Below, in pieces: positions 11,625 to 21,234 of a DNA stretch of 64,000 nucleotides. Position 1 is the stretch's first letter; every line of letters starts with the position of its first letter. The stretch covers positions 186,001-250,000 of the forward strand of contig NZ_UFSM01000001.1 of NCBI RefSeq assembly GCF_900445235.1, in the 5' to 3' direction. The translations under genes and the position numbers were made by a program. The DNA comes from Aminobacter aminovorans. Lineage in GTDB: Bacteria > Pseudomonadota > Alphaproteobacteria > Rhizobiales > Rhizobiaceae. The notes under the pieces are model-generated. The model saw only the letters and a list, made by a program, of their open reading frames with translations. It searched no databases and had not been told where the DNA came from.

Positions 11625-12575
11625 TTAGCCGGCGAGCAGGGCGGCTGCGGTGCGCTCGTCGGTGATCAGGCCGTTGACGAGGCGACGGGTGACAGCGGCG
11701 AGGATGCCGGGCAGCTTGCGCTCGCCCATGGCCAGCGCCACCACCAGCGAGCGCTCGCGCGACGGCAGCGGCGCCGAGGCGACGCGGTCATTGGTGATGC
11801 CGTCGATCAGCTTGCCGTCGCGGTCGAAAGCCCAGCCGACGATCTCACCGACGGCACCGGCCTTCTGCAGCGCCTTGAGTTCCGCTTCGGTGATGAAGCC
11901 GTCCTCGTAGAGTGGCGCCTGCGGGCCCATGTCACCGACGCCGACGAAAGTGACGTCGGCCTGGGCGGCGAGCGCCAGTGTCGGCTGGATCAGGGGCTGG
12001 CCGTGCAGCATGCGGCGCTCTTCGGATGACGAGGCGATTGCCGGCAAAGGCATTGGAAAACTGCGCGCCTTGATGGTGTCGGCCATGGTGAAGATGACGT
12101 TGTAGAAGGCAGCCGAACCGTCCGGCGAGATGTTGCCGGTGAGTGAAACCACCTTGTGCTGCGGGCACTCCATCGGCGACAGTTGCTCGATAGCCGCCTT
12201 CAGCGTGCGGCCAGTCCCGATTGCCATGACGATCGGCTCGGGCGAACGCAACCATTTTTCGATCTCGGCCGCCGCGGCCTGGGCGATGCCGATCGTCGTC
12301 GACGACGAATCCGGATCGCTTGGGGTGACCTCGACGAGGTCGAGCGCAAAGCGCGAGCGGAGCTTGGCGGCGAGATCGAGGCAGTTGGCGATCGGGTGGT
12401 CGACCCTGACCTTGATCAGACCTTCCGACATGGCGAGCGACACCAGCCGCTGCGCTGTCTGGCGCGAGACGCCGAGCTTGGTTGCGATCTGGTCCTGGGT
12501 GTTGCCGGCGACATAATAGAGCCAGCCGGCGCGGGCGGCCTCGTCGAGCCTTGGGTTTTCGCTCCGGGAACTCAT
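11625..12575 (-). CDS. SorC/DeoR-type sugar-binding transcriptional regulator of polyol use
   Basis: The 316-residue protein has an N-terminal helix-turn-helix (NTQDQIATKLGVSRQTAQRL, about 26-45). A C-terminal sugar-phosphate-binding SorC domain follows, with GTGRTL and FVGVGDMG loops typical of the NagB-like fold. Such proteins sense a phosphorylated or free sugar and control the adjacent operon; in Sinorhizobium the equivalent position is occupied by the smo regulator. It is transcribed in the same direction as smoE, 204 bases upstream, and the smo promoter lies in that gap. Whether it activates or represses cannot be read from the sequence. Confidence 0.88.
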   Translation of the reverse strand: MSSRSENPRLDEAARAGWLYYVAGNTQDQIATKLGVSRQTAQRLVSLAMSEGLIKVRVDHPIANCLDLAAKLRSRFALDLVEVTPSDPDSSSTTIGIAQAAAAEIEKWLRSPEPIVMAIGTGRTLKAAIEQLSPMECPQHKVVSLTGNISPDGSAAFYNVIFTMADTIKARSFPMPLPAIASSSEERRMLHGQPLIQPTLALAAQADVTFVGVGDMGPQAPLYEDGFITEAELKALQKAGAVGEIVGWAFDRDGKLIDGITNDRVASAPLPSRERSLVVALAMGERKLPGILAAVTRRLVNGLITDERTAAALLAG

Positions 12576-12722
12576 GCGTCACGCCTCTTCAATCTGCCGA
12601 GGCAGTTTCGCAGGGTTTTCAGAAATGCGCAATTGCCCTGCAATCGCGCATTTGCTCGATAGCGATTCTGGATCGATTCTGGACAAAACGCGGCAGCCAT
12701 CGCCGCGCCCCGTCGGTGCGGA

Positions 12723-13160
12723 TCAGTCGGCGCTGGTCGGCGCCGAGGTGTCGACGACCTCGAAGTCGTGGGTGATGACGGCGGACTTGGCGAGCATCGC
12801 CGACGCCGAGCAGTATTTCTCGATCGACAGATTGACGGCGCGCTCGACCTTGGCCGGCGCCAGGCCACGGCCCTTGACGACAAAATGCATGTGGATGCGG
12901 GTGAACACCTTGGGGTCGGTGTCGGCGCGGTCGGCATCGAGCTCGACGGAGCAGTCCTCGATCGCCTCCCGGCCCTTTTCCAGGATGTGGACGACGTCAT
13001 AAGCCGAGCAGCCGCCGGCACCGATCAGCATCAGTTCCATCGGGCTCGGGCCCGGCGTCTGGCCGCCCGGTTCCTTGGAGGTACCGAGCACGATCTTGTG
13101 CCCGCTGCCGGACTGACCGACGAAGGTGCGATCCTCAACCCATTTGATGCGTGCCTTCAT
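12723..13160 (-). CDS. OsmC-family peroxiredoxin-like protein (YhfA subgroup)
   Basis: OsmC proteins reduce organic hydroperoxides with two cysteines. Both are present: one in LIGAGGCSAYDVVHIL and one in IEKYCSASAMLAKSA. The 145-residue length is normal. I place the start at the ATG at 13160, with GGAAGG upstream; the open frame runs far beyond that into non-coding sequence. It stands alone on the minus strand, divergent from prkA, so stress-linked expression is plausible but not shown. Confidence 0.88.
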   Translation of the reverse strand: MKARIKWVEDRTFVGQSGSGHKIVLGTSKEPGGQTPGPSPMELMLIGAGGCSAYDVVHILEKGREAIEDCSVELDADRADTDPKVFTRIHMHFVVKGRGLAPAKVERAVNLSIEKYCSASAMLAKSAVITHDFEVVDTSAPTSAD

Positions 13161-13564
13161 GACGGCGATCCTTCCCTGCAAAAACGTTCCGCGAGCGCGG
13201 TCAGCGTTCATAGCCGGATGGCGGCCGGAGCGTCGAGTACCGGGCCATGCACGGGCAACTTTTTGATCCGGAAAAATCGTCGCGGACACCGATGCGAAAC
13301 TTGTCTCGCCGAGCACTCGTGTGTTCGAGAGACTGTATCCCGTGCAGCCGAAAGTTGAGACGAAGGCCTGCAAGGGTGCCCGCAGAATCGGCCCCCGGCC
13401 CAGGCAGATCGAAGCCTGCCTCGCAACACAATCAGACGCATGCAAACTAAATCTTCGATCACGACATTCTGTGCGGAACTTTGCCTGTTCAGGGAAGTTG
13501 AGAGGAAGGCAAAAGGTCGAAGTGGTGTTACACTCCCTACCGACTTCGGCATTGTGAGGGTGCC
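13161..13564. other. 404-base intergenic region between osmC-like gene and prkA
   Basis: This divergent spacer holds no convincing gene; the open frames in it have no ribosome sites and no recognisable motif. It must carry the promoters of both flanking units. A candidate EcfG-type promoter reading towards prkA is listed separately. Confidence 0.6.
13475..13499 (+). promoter_or_regulatory. Candidate EcfG (general stress) promoter for prkA operon
   Basis: GGAAC at 13475-13479 is followed after 17 bases by GTT (13497-13499), close to the alphaproteobacterial general-stress consensus GGAAC-N16/17-CGTT; the C is replaced by A. The implied leader is about 55 bases before the prkA ATG. Members of the prkA/yeaH/spoVR group belong to stationary-phase or general stress regulons in other bacteria, which fits. 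Confidence 0.42.
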
Positions 13565-15514
13565 ATGCAAACACGTGAATCCGACGTCTTCAATCTCTTC
13601 TCGGAGATTTACAGCAGTCAGACCACCGAGGAGATGAGCCTACAGCAATACCTGCTCGCCTGCCGCGACCAGCCTGCGATGTACGCGACTGCGGCCGAGC
13701 GAATGGTCGACGCCATCGGCGCCCCCACGCTCATCGACACCAGCGCAGATCCCCGGATGGGGCGCATCTTCGCCAACCGAACAATCAAGATTTATCCGGC
13801 GTTTGCCGAGTTCTACGGCATGGAAGACACGATCGAGCGAATCGTCGGCTACTTCCGCTATGCCGCGCAAGGGCTCGAGGAACGCAAGCAGATCCTCTAT
13901 CTGCTCGGCCCCGTCGGCGGCGGCAAGTCGTCGCTCGCCGAGCGGCTGAAGAAGCTGATGGAAGAGCGGCCGATCTATACGCTCAAAGTCGGCGGCCAGC
14001 TCAGCCCGATTTTCGAATCACCCCTCGGCCTGTTCCATCCCGAACGCATGGCCGACCTGCTCGAAGACAAATATGGCATCGCCCGGCGCCGGCTAACCGG
14101 TCTGATTTCGCCATGGGCGGCCAAGCGGCTCGAAGAAATCGGCGGCGACGTCTCGAAATTCTCCGTCGTCAAGCTGATGCCGTCGCGGCTGCGCCAGATC
14201 GGCATCGCCAAGACCGAGCCAGGCGACGAAAACAACCAGGACGTGTCAGCGCTTGTCGGCAAGGTCGACATCCGCAAGCTCGAAAATTTCAGCCAGGCCG
14301 ACCCCGACGCCTATTCCTACAGCGGCGGGCTCAACCGGACGACGCAGGGGCTGCTCGAATTCGTCGAGATGTTCAAGGCGCCGATCAAGGTGCTCCACCC
14401 GCTTTTGACCGCGACCCAGGAGGGAAATTACAACGGCACCGAGAGCTTCGGCGCCTTCCCCTACCAGGGCATCGTGCTGGCGCACTCCAACGAGTCCGAA
14501 TGGCTGCAATTCAAGAGCAACAGGAACAACGAGGCGTTCCTCGACCGCATCCTGGTGGTCAAGGTGCCCTACTGCCTGCGTGTCACCGAAGAGCGTCAGA
14601 TCTACGAGAAGCTGCTGCGCGAAAGTGAACTGGTGAGCAATCCATGCGCACCCGAGGTGCTCGACATTTTGAGCCGCTTCACCGTATCGACGCGGCTCTC
14701 CGAACACGAGAACTCTCCGCTCTACACCAAGATGCGCGTCTATGACGGCGAGAACCTGAAGGATGTCGACCCCAAGGCCAAGTCGATGCAGGAGTATCGC
14801 GACGCTGCCGGCGTAGACGAAGGCATGAACGGCGTCAGCACGCGCTTTGCCTTCAAGGTGCTGTCGGAGACCTTCAACTACGACACCAAGGAGATCGCCG
14901 CCGATCCGGTACATCTGATGTATGTGCTCGAACAGGCGATCAAGCGCGAGCAGTTCCCAGGCGAGATCGAATCCTCCTATCTCGATTTCATCAAGTCGGA
15001 AATCGCGTCTCGCTACGCCGAGTTCATCGGCCACGAGATCCAGAAGGCCTATCTCGAATCCTACAGCGAATACGGCCAGAACCTGTTCGACCGTTACATC
15101 GCCTACGCCGACGCCTGGATCGAGGATCAGGATTACAAGGACCCCGACACCGGCCAGATTCTCAACCGCGGCATTCTCGACTCGGAACTGTCGCAGATCG
15201 AGAAGCCGGCCGGCATCGCCAACCCCAAGGACTTCCGCAACGAGGTGGTGAAGTTCACGCTGAGGGCGCGCGCCAAGAACAATGGCCGCAACCCGTCGTG
15301 GACGAGCTACGAGAAGCTGCGCGAGGTGATCGAGAAGCGGATGTTCGGCCAGGTCGAGGACCTGCTGCCGGTGATCAGCTTCGGCGCCAAGCGCGACAGC
15401 ACCACCGAGAAACAGCATGCCGAATTCGTCGAGCGCATGACAGAGCGCGGCTACACGCAGCGTCAGGTCAGGCGACTTGTCGATTGGTACATGCGGGTCA
15501 ACAAGGCAGGCTGA
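13565..15514 (+). CDS. prkA: PrkA-family serine protein kinase (YeaG)
   Basis: PrkA proteins combine an AAA+-like ATPase module with a C-terminal kinase-like region and act in starvation and stress responses. The 649-residue protein has the expected length, with Walker A GPVGGGKS (115-122). Conserved blocks include QEGNYNGTESFGAFPYQGIV and LDRILVVKVPYCLRV. It is the first gene of a three-gene operon (21 bases before the yeaH-like gene). The substrates are unknown. A GGAAC-type promoter lies about 90 bases upstream. Confidence 0.95.
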   Translation: MQTRESDVFNLFSEIYSSQTTEEMSLQQYLLACRDQPAMYATAAERMVDAIGAPTLIDTSADPRMGRIFANRTIKIYPAFAEFYGMEDTIERIVGYFRYAAQGLEERKQILYLLGPVGGGKSSLAERLKKLMEERPIYTLKVGGQLSPIFESPLGLFHPERMADLLEDKYGIARRRLTGLISPWAAKRLEEIGGDVSKFSVVKLMPSRLRQIGIAKTEPGDENNQDVSALVGKVDIRKLENFSQADPDAYSYSGGLNRTTQGLLEFVEMFKAPIKVLHPLLTATQEGNYNGTESFGAFPYQGIVLAHSNESEWLQFKSNRNNEAFLDRILVVKVPYCLRVTEERQIYEKLLRESELVSNPCAPEVLDILSRFTVSTRLSEHENSPLYTKMRVYDGENLKDVDPKAKSMQEYRDAAGVDEGMNGVSTRFAFKVLSETFNYDTKEIAADPVHLMYVLEQAIKREQFPGEIESSYLDFIKSEIASRYAEFIGHEIQKAYLESYSEYGQNLFDRYIAYADAWIEDQDYKDPDTGQILNRGILDSELSQIEKPAGIANPKDFRNEVVKFTLRARAKNNGRNPSWTSYEKLREVIEKRMFGQVEDLLPVISFGAKRDSTTEKQHAEFVERMTERGYTQRQVRRLVDWYMRVNKAG

Positions 15515-15535
15515 CCGGAAGCGAGTGGGGACCAC

Positions 15536-16852
15536 ATGCCGAACTTCATAGATCGGCGCCTCAACCCCAAGGACAAGAGCCTTGGCAACAGGCAGCGTTT
15601 TTTGAGGCGCGCCCGAGATGAGTTGAAACGAGCGATCAACGAACGGGTCAGGTCCGGCAAGATCGATGCGGTGGGGGAAGACCAGGTCATCCCGATCCCG
15701 CGCAAGGGGATTGGGGAGCCGACGTTCCAACGCGCACCGCATTCGGGCCGCCGGGAGGAGGTCCTTCCCGGCAACAAGACCTTCGGCACCGGCGACCGTA
15801 TTCCACGCCCGGCGGCAGGCAGCGGCAAGGGCTCGGACCCTTCGTCATCTGGAGAGGGCGAGGACGATTTCCAGTTCGTGCTGTCGCGCGAAGAAGCGCT
15901 CGACCTGTTCTTCGAAGACCTCGAGCTGCCCGATCTGGTCAAGCTCAACCTCAAGGAAGTGGTGACGTTCCGGCCGCGCCGGGCCGGCTTCACGATGAGC
16001 GGCAACCCGACAAGCATCAGCGTCGGACGTACGATGTTCAACAGCTTTGGCCGGCGCATCGCGCTGCGACGACCGAAGCAAGCCGAGATTGACGCGCTCG
16101 CGGCGGAGCTCGCAAAGCTGGAGGGTGAGAGGCGGCCGAGCGCCGCCATCCTGCAACGCATCGCGGCCTTGCGCGAGGAGATCGCAACACTCGCGCGGCG
16201 GCGAAAGCTGATTCCCTATATCGACCCCATCGACATCCGCTTCAACCGGTTCGAGCCGCAGCCGGTGCCCAATGCCAACGCCGTGATGTTCTGCCTGATG
16301 GACGTCTCGGGCTCCATGGGTGAGCGTGAGAAAGATCTTGCCAAGCGCTTCTTCGTTTTGCTGCACCTGTTCCTCAAGCGGCGCTACGCCAAGACTGACA
16401 TCGTCTTCATCCGCCACACGCATGAAGCTTCGGAGGTCGACGAGGACACTTTCTTCTACAGCACCCAGAGCGGCGGCACGGTGGTCTCCACAGCACTCGA
16501 CGAGATGCTGCGCGTGATCCGTGAACGCTATCCCGCCAAGGAGTGGAACATCTACGCCGCGCAGGCTTCCGACGGCGACAACATCCCCAACGATTCGGAA
16601 AAGTGCGTGTCGATGCTCGACAGCACGCTGATGCGGCTTTGCCAGTACTACGCCTATGTCGAGATCATAGACGAGCGCGAAAGCGAGATGTTCCGCCACG
16701 CCGACAACGGCACGTCGCTGTGGAATGCCTATCGCGAAGTCAGCGCCGAGTGGCCGAATTTCGAGATGACGCGCATCGCCAAGCCGTCCGACATCTATCC
16801 CGTCTTTCATGAGTTGTTCGCCAAAGCGCCAGCCCCGGCAAAACGCGGATGA
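15536..16852 (+). CDS. YeaH/YhbH family protein (DUF444, VWA-like)
   Basis: DUF444 proteins are consistently encoded next to PrkA and probably work with it. The 438-residue product has a basic N-terminus (about 1-45), a disordered glycine/serine-rich linker (about 85-112), and a helical middle. A C-terminal von Willebrand A-like domain contains the metal-site motif DVSGSMG (256-262). The molecular role is not established. It is sandwiched between prkA and spoVR with gaps of 21 and 9 bases, so co-expression is very likely. Confidence 0.93.
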   Translation: MPNFIDRRLNPKDKSLGNRQRFLRRARDELKRAINERVRSGKIDAVGEDQVIPIPRKGIGEPTFQRAPHSGRREEVLPGNKTFGTGDRIPRPAAGSGKGSDPSSSGEGEDDFQFVLSREEALDLFFEDLELPDLVKLNLKEVVTFRPRRAGFTMSGNPTSISVGRTMFNSFGRRIALRRPKQAEIDALAAELAKLEGERRPSAAILQRIAALREEIATLARRRKLIPYIDPIDIRFNRFEPQPVPNANAVMFCLMDVSGSMGEREKDLAKRFFVLLHLFLKRRYAKTDIVFIRHTHEASEVDEDTFFYSTQSGGTVVSTALDEMLRVIRERYPAKEWNIYAAQASDGDNIPNDSEKCVSMLDSTLMRLCQYYAYVEIIDERESEMFRHADNGTSLWNAYREVSAEWPNFEMTRIAKPSDIYPVFHELFAKAPAPAKRG

Positions 16853-16861
16853 GGATGCAAG

Positions 16862-18418
16862 TTGGAAAAACGTTCGAAAACGTTGCCGCTTCTGTTCACC
16901 AGTTCCGACTGGAACTTTGACGACCTGTCGCGCGCCTATGACGCGATCCGCGAGATCGCGGTCAACGAACTTCGCCTCGATTTCTACCCCAACCAGATCG
17001 AGGTCATCTCGTCGGAGCAGATGCTCGATGCCTATTCCTCGATCGGCATGCCGCTGATGTACCAGCACTGGTCCTTCGGCAAGCATTTCGTCCACGAGTC
17101 CAATCTCTACCGCAAGGGACGGATGGGGCTCGCCTATGAGCTGGTGATCAATTCCAATCCCTGCATCACCTATCTCATGGAAGAGAACACCATGGCGCTT
17201 CAGACGCTTGTCATCGCGCATGCGTCGTTCGGCCATAACCACTTCTTCAAGAACAACTACCTGTTCCAACAATGGACCGACGCCGGCGCAATCCTCGCCT
17301 ATATGGAGTTCGCCAAGAGCTTCATCGCCCGCTGCGAGGAACGCTACGGCCCGGGTGCCGTCGAGGCTGTACTCGACGCTGCGCACGCGCTGATGCCACA
17401 GGCGGTGTTCCGCTATCGCCGCCGTCCGCGCCTGTCGGTCGAGCGCGAGCGGGCGCGCATCCGCGAGCGGCTGGAGCATGAGGAGCGCACCTTCAGCGAC
17501 CTGTGGCGCACCCTGCCGCAAGCCGCCGAAGCCGAGGCGCCGCGCGAGGTCGAAACCGACATGTCGGAACGGCAATCGGCGATCGAGTATCCCGAGGAAA
17601 ACCTGCTCTACTTCCTGGAAAAATACAGTCCGGTGCTCAAAGCCTGGCAGCGCGAGATCCTGCGTATCGTCCGCGTCATCGCGCAGTATTTCTACCCGCA
17701 GCGGCAGACCAAGGTGATGAACGAGGGCTGCGCCACCTTCGTCCACTACACCATCATGAACAGCCTCTACGACAAGGGCCAGATCAGCGAAGGCACGATG
17801 CTGGAGGTGCTGCAGAACCACTCCAACGTGGTGTTCCAGCCCCATTTCGACGACCCGCGCTATGGCGGGCTCAATCCCTACACGCTGGGCTTCAACATGA
17901 TGCGGGACATCCAGCGCATCTGCACCGAGCCGACGGCTGAGGACCGCGACTGGTTTCCCGACTTCGCCGGTAACGGCGACTGGTGCGGCACCCTGCTCGA
18001 CGCCTGGGCGACACACCGCGACGAATCCTTCATCCGGCAGTTCCTGAGCCCGGCGCTGATCCGCGACATGCGGCTTTTTTCGCTGCAGGAAGAATCCTCG
18101 GATCCCTATTACGAGGTGACGGCGATTCATGACGAGCGCGGCTACGAACGCGTGCGCTCGAGCCTCGCCAACAGCTACGATGTCGGCATGACCCAGCCCG
18201 ACATCCAGGCGGTGGATGCCGACCTCAAGGGCGACCGCAAGCTGCGCCTCAAGCACACGGTGCACAATGGGGCTACGCTGGTCGAGGAAACCCGCAACGA
18301 GACGATGCGCTACATCCAGCGGCTCTGGGGCCACGAGGTCAGCCTCGTCGGCGTCGATGCCCAGACCGAAAAGGTGCTCTACGAAGTCTCGTCCAAGGAA
18401 CTGGGCGAGAAGGCCTGA
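16862..18418 (+). CDS. SpoVR family protein (YcgB-like)
   Basis: This 518-residue protein matches the SpoVR/YcgB family, which is linked to cortex formation in Bacillus and to stress in Gram-negatives; its biochemical activity is unknown. Diagnostic stretches are MPLMYQHWSFGKHF, LVINSNPCITYLMEENTM and MNEGCATFVHYTIMNSLYDK. The start is TTG at 16862, supported by GAGG seven bases upstream; no in-frame ATG fits. It completes the prkA-yeaH-spoVR operon. Confidence 0.94.
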   Translation: MEKRSKTLPLLFTSSDWNFDDLSRAYDAIREIAVNELRLDFYPNQIEVISSEQMLDAYSSIGMPLMYQHWSFGKHFVHESNLYRKGRMGLAYELVINSNPCITYLMEENTMALQTLVIAHASFGHNHFFKNNYLFQQWTDAGAILAYMEFAKSFIARCEERYGPGAVEAVLDAAHALMPQAVFRYRRRPRLSVERERARIRERLEHEERTFSDLWRTLPQAAEAEAPREVETDMSERQSAIEYPEENLLYFLEKYSPVLKAWQREILRIVRVIAQYFYPQRQTKVMNEGCATFVHYTIMNSLYDKGQISEGTMLEVLQNHSNVVFQPHFDDPRYGGLNPYTLGFNMMRDIQRICTEPTAEDRDWFPDFAGNGDWCGTLLDAWATHRDESFIRQFLSPALIRDMRLFSLQEESSDPYYEVTAIHDERGYERVRSSLANSYDVGMTQPDIQAVDADLKGDRKLRLKHTVHNGATLVEETRNETMRYIQRLWGHEVSLVGVDAQTEKVLYEVSSKELGEKA

Positions 18419-18475
18419 GCCTAGACCATCTCACGCAACTCCGGACGGAAAACCGCTACGCACTTTTGCCGGACT

Positions 18476-19201
18476 TCAGGCCAGCGCCGCTTTCATCTTG
18501 CGCACGATACCTGCGTCGGTGTGCTTTGGCCGCGGCGCGACAAAGCCGAGTTCCAGTGCCTTGCCGGCCGGCGCGTCTGATACCACCGAGCAGGAGGAGT
18601 GAATCTCGCGCAGCGTCAGCCGCGCCTTGATTGCACCGACAGTCTCGAGATTGACGCCCGAACCCGGCATGATGACGATACGGTCCCGCGCGTGGTCGAA
18701 GCACGCGGCCAGCGCGTCGAGCCCCTTCAGCGCAGTGGTTTCGCCTCCCGAGGTAAGGATGCGCTCGAAGCCGAGTTCGACGGCGAACTCCACCGCCTCA
18801 CTGAAGTCAGGCCCGGCAAGATCGAAGGCGCGATGCAGGGTCATGCCGAGCCCCTTGGCGTGGCCCGCCAGGCGCGAAAGCACCTCGTGATCCAGCGCGC
18901 CATCCCGCCTGTTGGCGCCGAGCACGACGCCTGCCAGACCTGCGGCACGTACGGCGTCGATGTCGGCCAGCAAGGTTACGACATCCGCGTCGTCGAAGAC
19001 GAAGTCGCCGGGGCGCGTGCGGATCATCGCATAGACCGGGATCGGCGCCCTGGCGGCAAGGGCCATCAGCCCGTGCGACGGGGTCAGGCCACCAGTTTCG
19101 AGCGCAGCACAGAGCTCGATGCGGTCGGCGCCGCCTTCAATCGCCGCGGCCAGGCTTTGCGGGCTGTCGACGCAGACTTCGAGGTGGATCTTCTCAGACA
19201 T
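18476..19201 (-). CDS. cutC: CutC family protein
   Basis: The 241-residue TIM-barrel protein starts with LEVCVDSPQSLAAAIEGGADRIELCAAL. It contains the strongly conserved GGLTPSHGLM and the ILTSGGETTALKG segment of CutC. The name comes from copper tolerance in E. coli, but a direct copper role is doubtful and the activity of most homologues is unknown. The gene overlaps the upstream ROK kinase gene by eight bases, so here it probably belongs to a sugar or amino-sugar pathway rather than metal homeostasis; that is an inference from context. Confidence 0.92.
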   Translation of the reverse strand: MSEKIHLEVCVDSPQSLAAAIEGGADRIELCAALETGGLTPSHGLMALAARAPIPVYAMIRTRPGDFVFDDADVVTLLADIDAVRAAGLAGVVLGANRRDGALDHEVLSRLAGHAKGLGMTLHRAFDLAGPDFSEAVEFAVELGFERILTSGGETTALKGLDALAACFDHARDRIVIMPGSGVNLETVGAIKARLTLREIHSSCSVVSDAPAGKALELGFVAPRPKHTDAGIVRKMKAALA

Positions 19202-20108
19202 GAGCGAGTTCCTGGTATCCGACGGCTGACGCGCCGATGAGGCCCGGCTCGGTGGTCAAGGCTGCCTTGACCAGCAGCGGGCTTTGCGAGCGCCGCAGCG
19301 TGCGGCTGCGCACCTGATTGTCGAGCCGCTCGATCAATTCGGGCACGTTGGACAGGCCGCCACCGACGGGAACGACTGAGGCGCCGATAATGTTCATGGT
19401 CAGCGCCAACGGCACGCCGACGAGTTCAAGATAGACCTCCATCGTGCGGCGCGCCTTCTGCTCGCCTTCGCGCCAACGGTCGATGACGTCGGTGCTCGAC
19501 AGCGCTTCACCACAAAGGAAATGATGCAGCTTCTCGACCCCGCGCGCGCCGCCGATCGTGTCGACGCAGCCGACCTGGCCGCAGCCGCAGACGAAATGCG
19601 GGATGTCGACCGGCGGCGTGCCGACCCTTGTCGCGAGCGCCTGGCCGTGGCCCCACTCGCCGGCATAGCCGCCAGCACCGGTGACCAGGCGCCCGTCGAT
19701 GACCAGGCCGCCGCCGACGCCTGTTCCCAGGATGATGCCGAAGACGTTGCGATGGCCGCGCCCTGCCCCTTCAGTCGCCTCGGCCATGGCAAAACAATCG
19801 GCATCGTTTGCGATCCAAACCGGCAGGCCGACCCTGGATTGGAGATCGGCGGCAATGATGCGCCCGTCAATGCAAGGGATGTTGGCGCATTTCAGGCTGC
19901 CGGAGGCAGGATCGACGACGCCGGCTATCGAAATGGATACGCCCCGGGTGCGATCGCGGTCCATCGCCACACGCTCGGCGATGACGGCGGCGAAGGCGCT
20001 GAAATCATCAAGCGGCGTTTTGACCCGGTCGATGATCTCGATTTTGCCGGCCGACAGCGCCCGGGCGCTTTTTATCGTTGAACCACCAATGTCGAAGCAG
20101 GTAAGCAT
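19194..20108 (-). CDS. ROK-family sugar kinase
   Basis: ROK kinases phosphorylate glucose, fructose, N-acetylglucosamine, N-acetylmannosamine or allose. Features in the 304 residues are the N-terminal phosphate loop DIGGSTIKSA (6-15), catalytic IANDADCFAMAEA, GTGVGGGLVIDGRL, and the zinc-binding VCGCGQVGCVDTIGG cluster. An ATG at 20108 was chosen because it begins directly at the ATPase fold; the frame continues 15 codons upstream without motif support. The substrate is not decided by sequence. A neighbouring glycosylasparaginase-like hydrolase makes an amino sugar attractive. It is divergent from the LacI-type gene, 84 bases away. Confidence 0.88.
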   Translation of the reverse strand: MLTCFDIGGSTIKSARALSAGKIEIIDRVKTPLDDFSAFAAVIAERVAMDRDRTRGVSISIAGVVDPASGSLKCANIPCIDGRIIAADLQSRVGLPVWIANDADCFAMAEATEGAGRGHRNVFGIILGTGVGGGLVIDGRLVTGAGGYAGEWGHGQALATRVGTPPVDIPHFVCGCGQVGCVDTIGGARGVEKLHHFLCGEALSSTDVIDRWREGEQKARRTMEVYLELVGVPLALTMNIIGASVVPVGGGLSNVPELIERLDNQVRSRTLRRSQSPLLVKAALTTEPGLIGASAVGYQELAHV

Positions 20109-20192
20109 GAAATAAGTTCCCGGGTAGATGATTGCTGCGGGACGTCTGGCCACGGCGCCCGAATTTCAAGACGACAACTCGCAAAGGCACTT

Positions 20193-21191
20193 ATGGACAG
20201 TTCGCGCAAACGACGCACCTCGCCGACCATCGCCGATGTCGCCGAGCTTGCCGGCGTGTCGCGCGCGATCGCCTCGCGGGCGCTGTCGAGCGAAATTCGA
20301 CCCGTCTCCGCCGACAAGCGCGCGCGTGTGCTTGAAGCAGCAGACAAGCTCGGCTTCAAGCCCAATCTTCTGGCGCGCAGCCTGACTACCAAGACGGTCA
20401 ACCTGATCGCCGTCATCGTCAACCACATCCACGACTTCTCCGACCTCGACCTGTTCGACTTGTTGATCAGCGACATCCAGTCGATCGGCAAGCAGGTGAT
20501 CTTCCTGCGCGTCGGCTCCGTCGAACGCATCGAGGAGTTCCTGCGCAACGGCGTCGCCTATCATGTCGATGCCGCACTGGTGTTTTCCGACTTCGCCGAC
20601 GCCGAAAGCGTGCGCAAGATGTTCCGCAGCGACGACGTTCTGATGCTCAACGGCATGCATGACGGCTCGTCTCCTTCAGTCGTGCCCGATGAGGCGACCG
20701 GCATAGCGGGAGCTGTCGCCGACGCCGCCAGCAAGGGGGTGGCGACAGCAGCACTTGTGACCGGCCGTGTGTCTTCGCCGGTCGAACAGCAGCGCATTGC
20801 CAACTACAAGGCCGAGATGGCGAAGCGCGACATCAGACTGGTTGCAGAACTGCGCGGCGACTACTCCTACCAGAGCGGCCGCAGCGTCGCGTTATCGCCC
20901 GAATGGCCTACGACCGACGCGGTGTTCTGCACCTCCGATGCGATGGCCATGGGGATCATGGATGTTCACCGTGATGCCTTTCCGGGTAACAGGCCCGAGC
21001 GGTTCCGGCTCTACGGCTTCGACAATCTGTCGCTGACCGATTTCGAAGCCTATCCGATCTCGTCGATCGGCTACGACAAGAAGACCTATGTCGGCGAAAT
21101 CCTGCGCTTTCTTGCGACGCCCGAGCAGTTTGACAACGGCGGTGCCGAGGTGACGGTGCCGACCTTCTTCGTGCCGCGCGCGACGTCGTAG
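20193..21191 (+). CDS. LacI-family transcriptional regulator
   Basis: The 332-residue protein has a LacI helix-turn-helix and hinge (PTIADVAELAGVSRAIASRA and the hinge DKLGFKPNLLARSL, about residues 10-65). A periplasmic-binding-protein-like effector domain follows, ending with VPTFFVPRATS. Members bind palindromes with a central CG pair. The perfect palindrome upstream of the adjacent transporter operon (25104-25125) is of exactly this kind, so this gene is the prime candidate for its regulator. The regulator lies between the ROK/CutC genes and the transporter/hydrolase genes. Confidence 0.93.
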   Translation: MDSSRKRRTSPTIADVAELAGVSRAIASRALSSEIRPVSADKRARVLEAADKLGFKPNLLARSLTTKTVNLIAVIVNHIHDFSDLDLFDLLISDIQSIGKQVIFLRVGSVERIEEFLRNGVAYHVDAALVFSDFADAESVRKMFRSDDVLMLNGMHDGSSPSVVPDEATGIAGAVADAASKGVATAALVTGRVSSPVEQQRIANYKAEMAKRDIRLVAELRGDYSYQSGRSVALSPEWPTTDAVFCTSDAMAMGIMDVHRDAFPGNRPERFRLYGFDNLSLTDFEAYPISSIGYDKKTYVGEILRFLATPEQFDNGGAEVTVPTFFVPRATS

Positions 21192-21234
21192 GCACTGGTG
21201 GTGCATCCTGCGGGCTCGCAGAACGCACCGCCTA

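Noticed and set aside
14246..15742. 498-codon frame antisense to prkA
   Set aside because: It has no ribosome site or domain and overlaps the conserved PrkA C-terminal region.
15845..18334. 829-codon open frame antisense to the yeaH-like and spoVR genes
   Set aside because: Long antisense frames are expected at this GC content. The translation has His/Arg/Gly/Val-rich shadow composition and no motif, while the sense strand carries conserved PrkA-operon proteins.
18441..18473. Imperfect CCGGACGGAAAA/TTTTGCCGG hairpin between spoVR and cutC
   Set aside because: The stem is interrupted by a large internal loop and has no T-tract; it may be chance or a decayed repeat.
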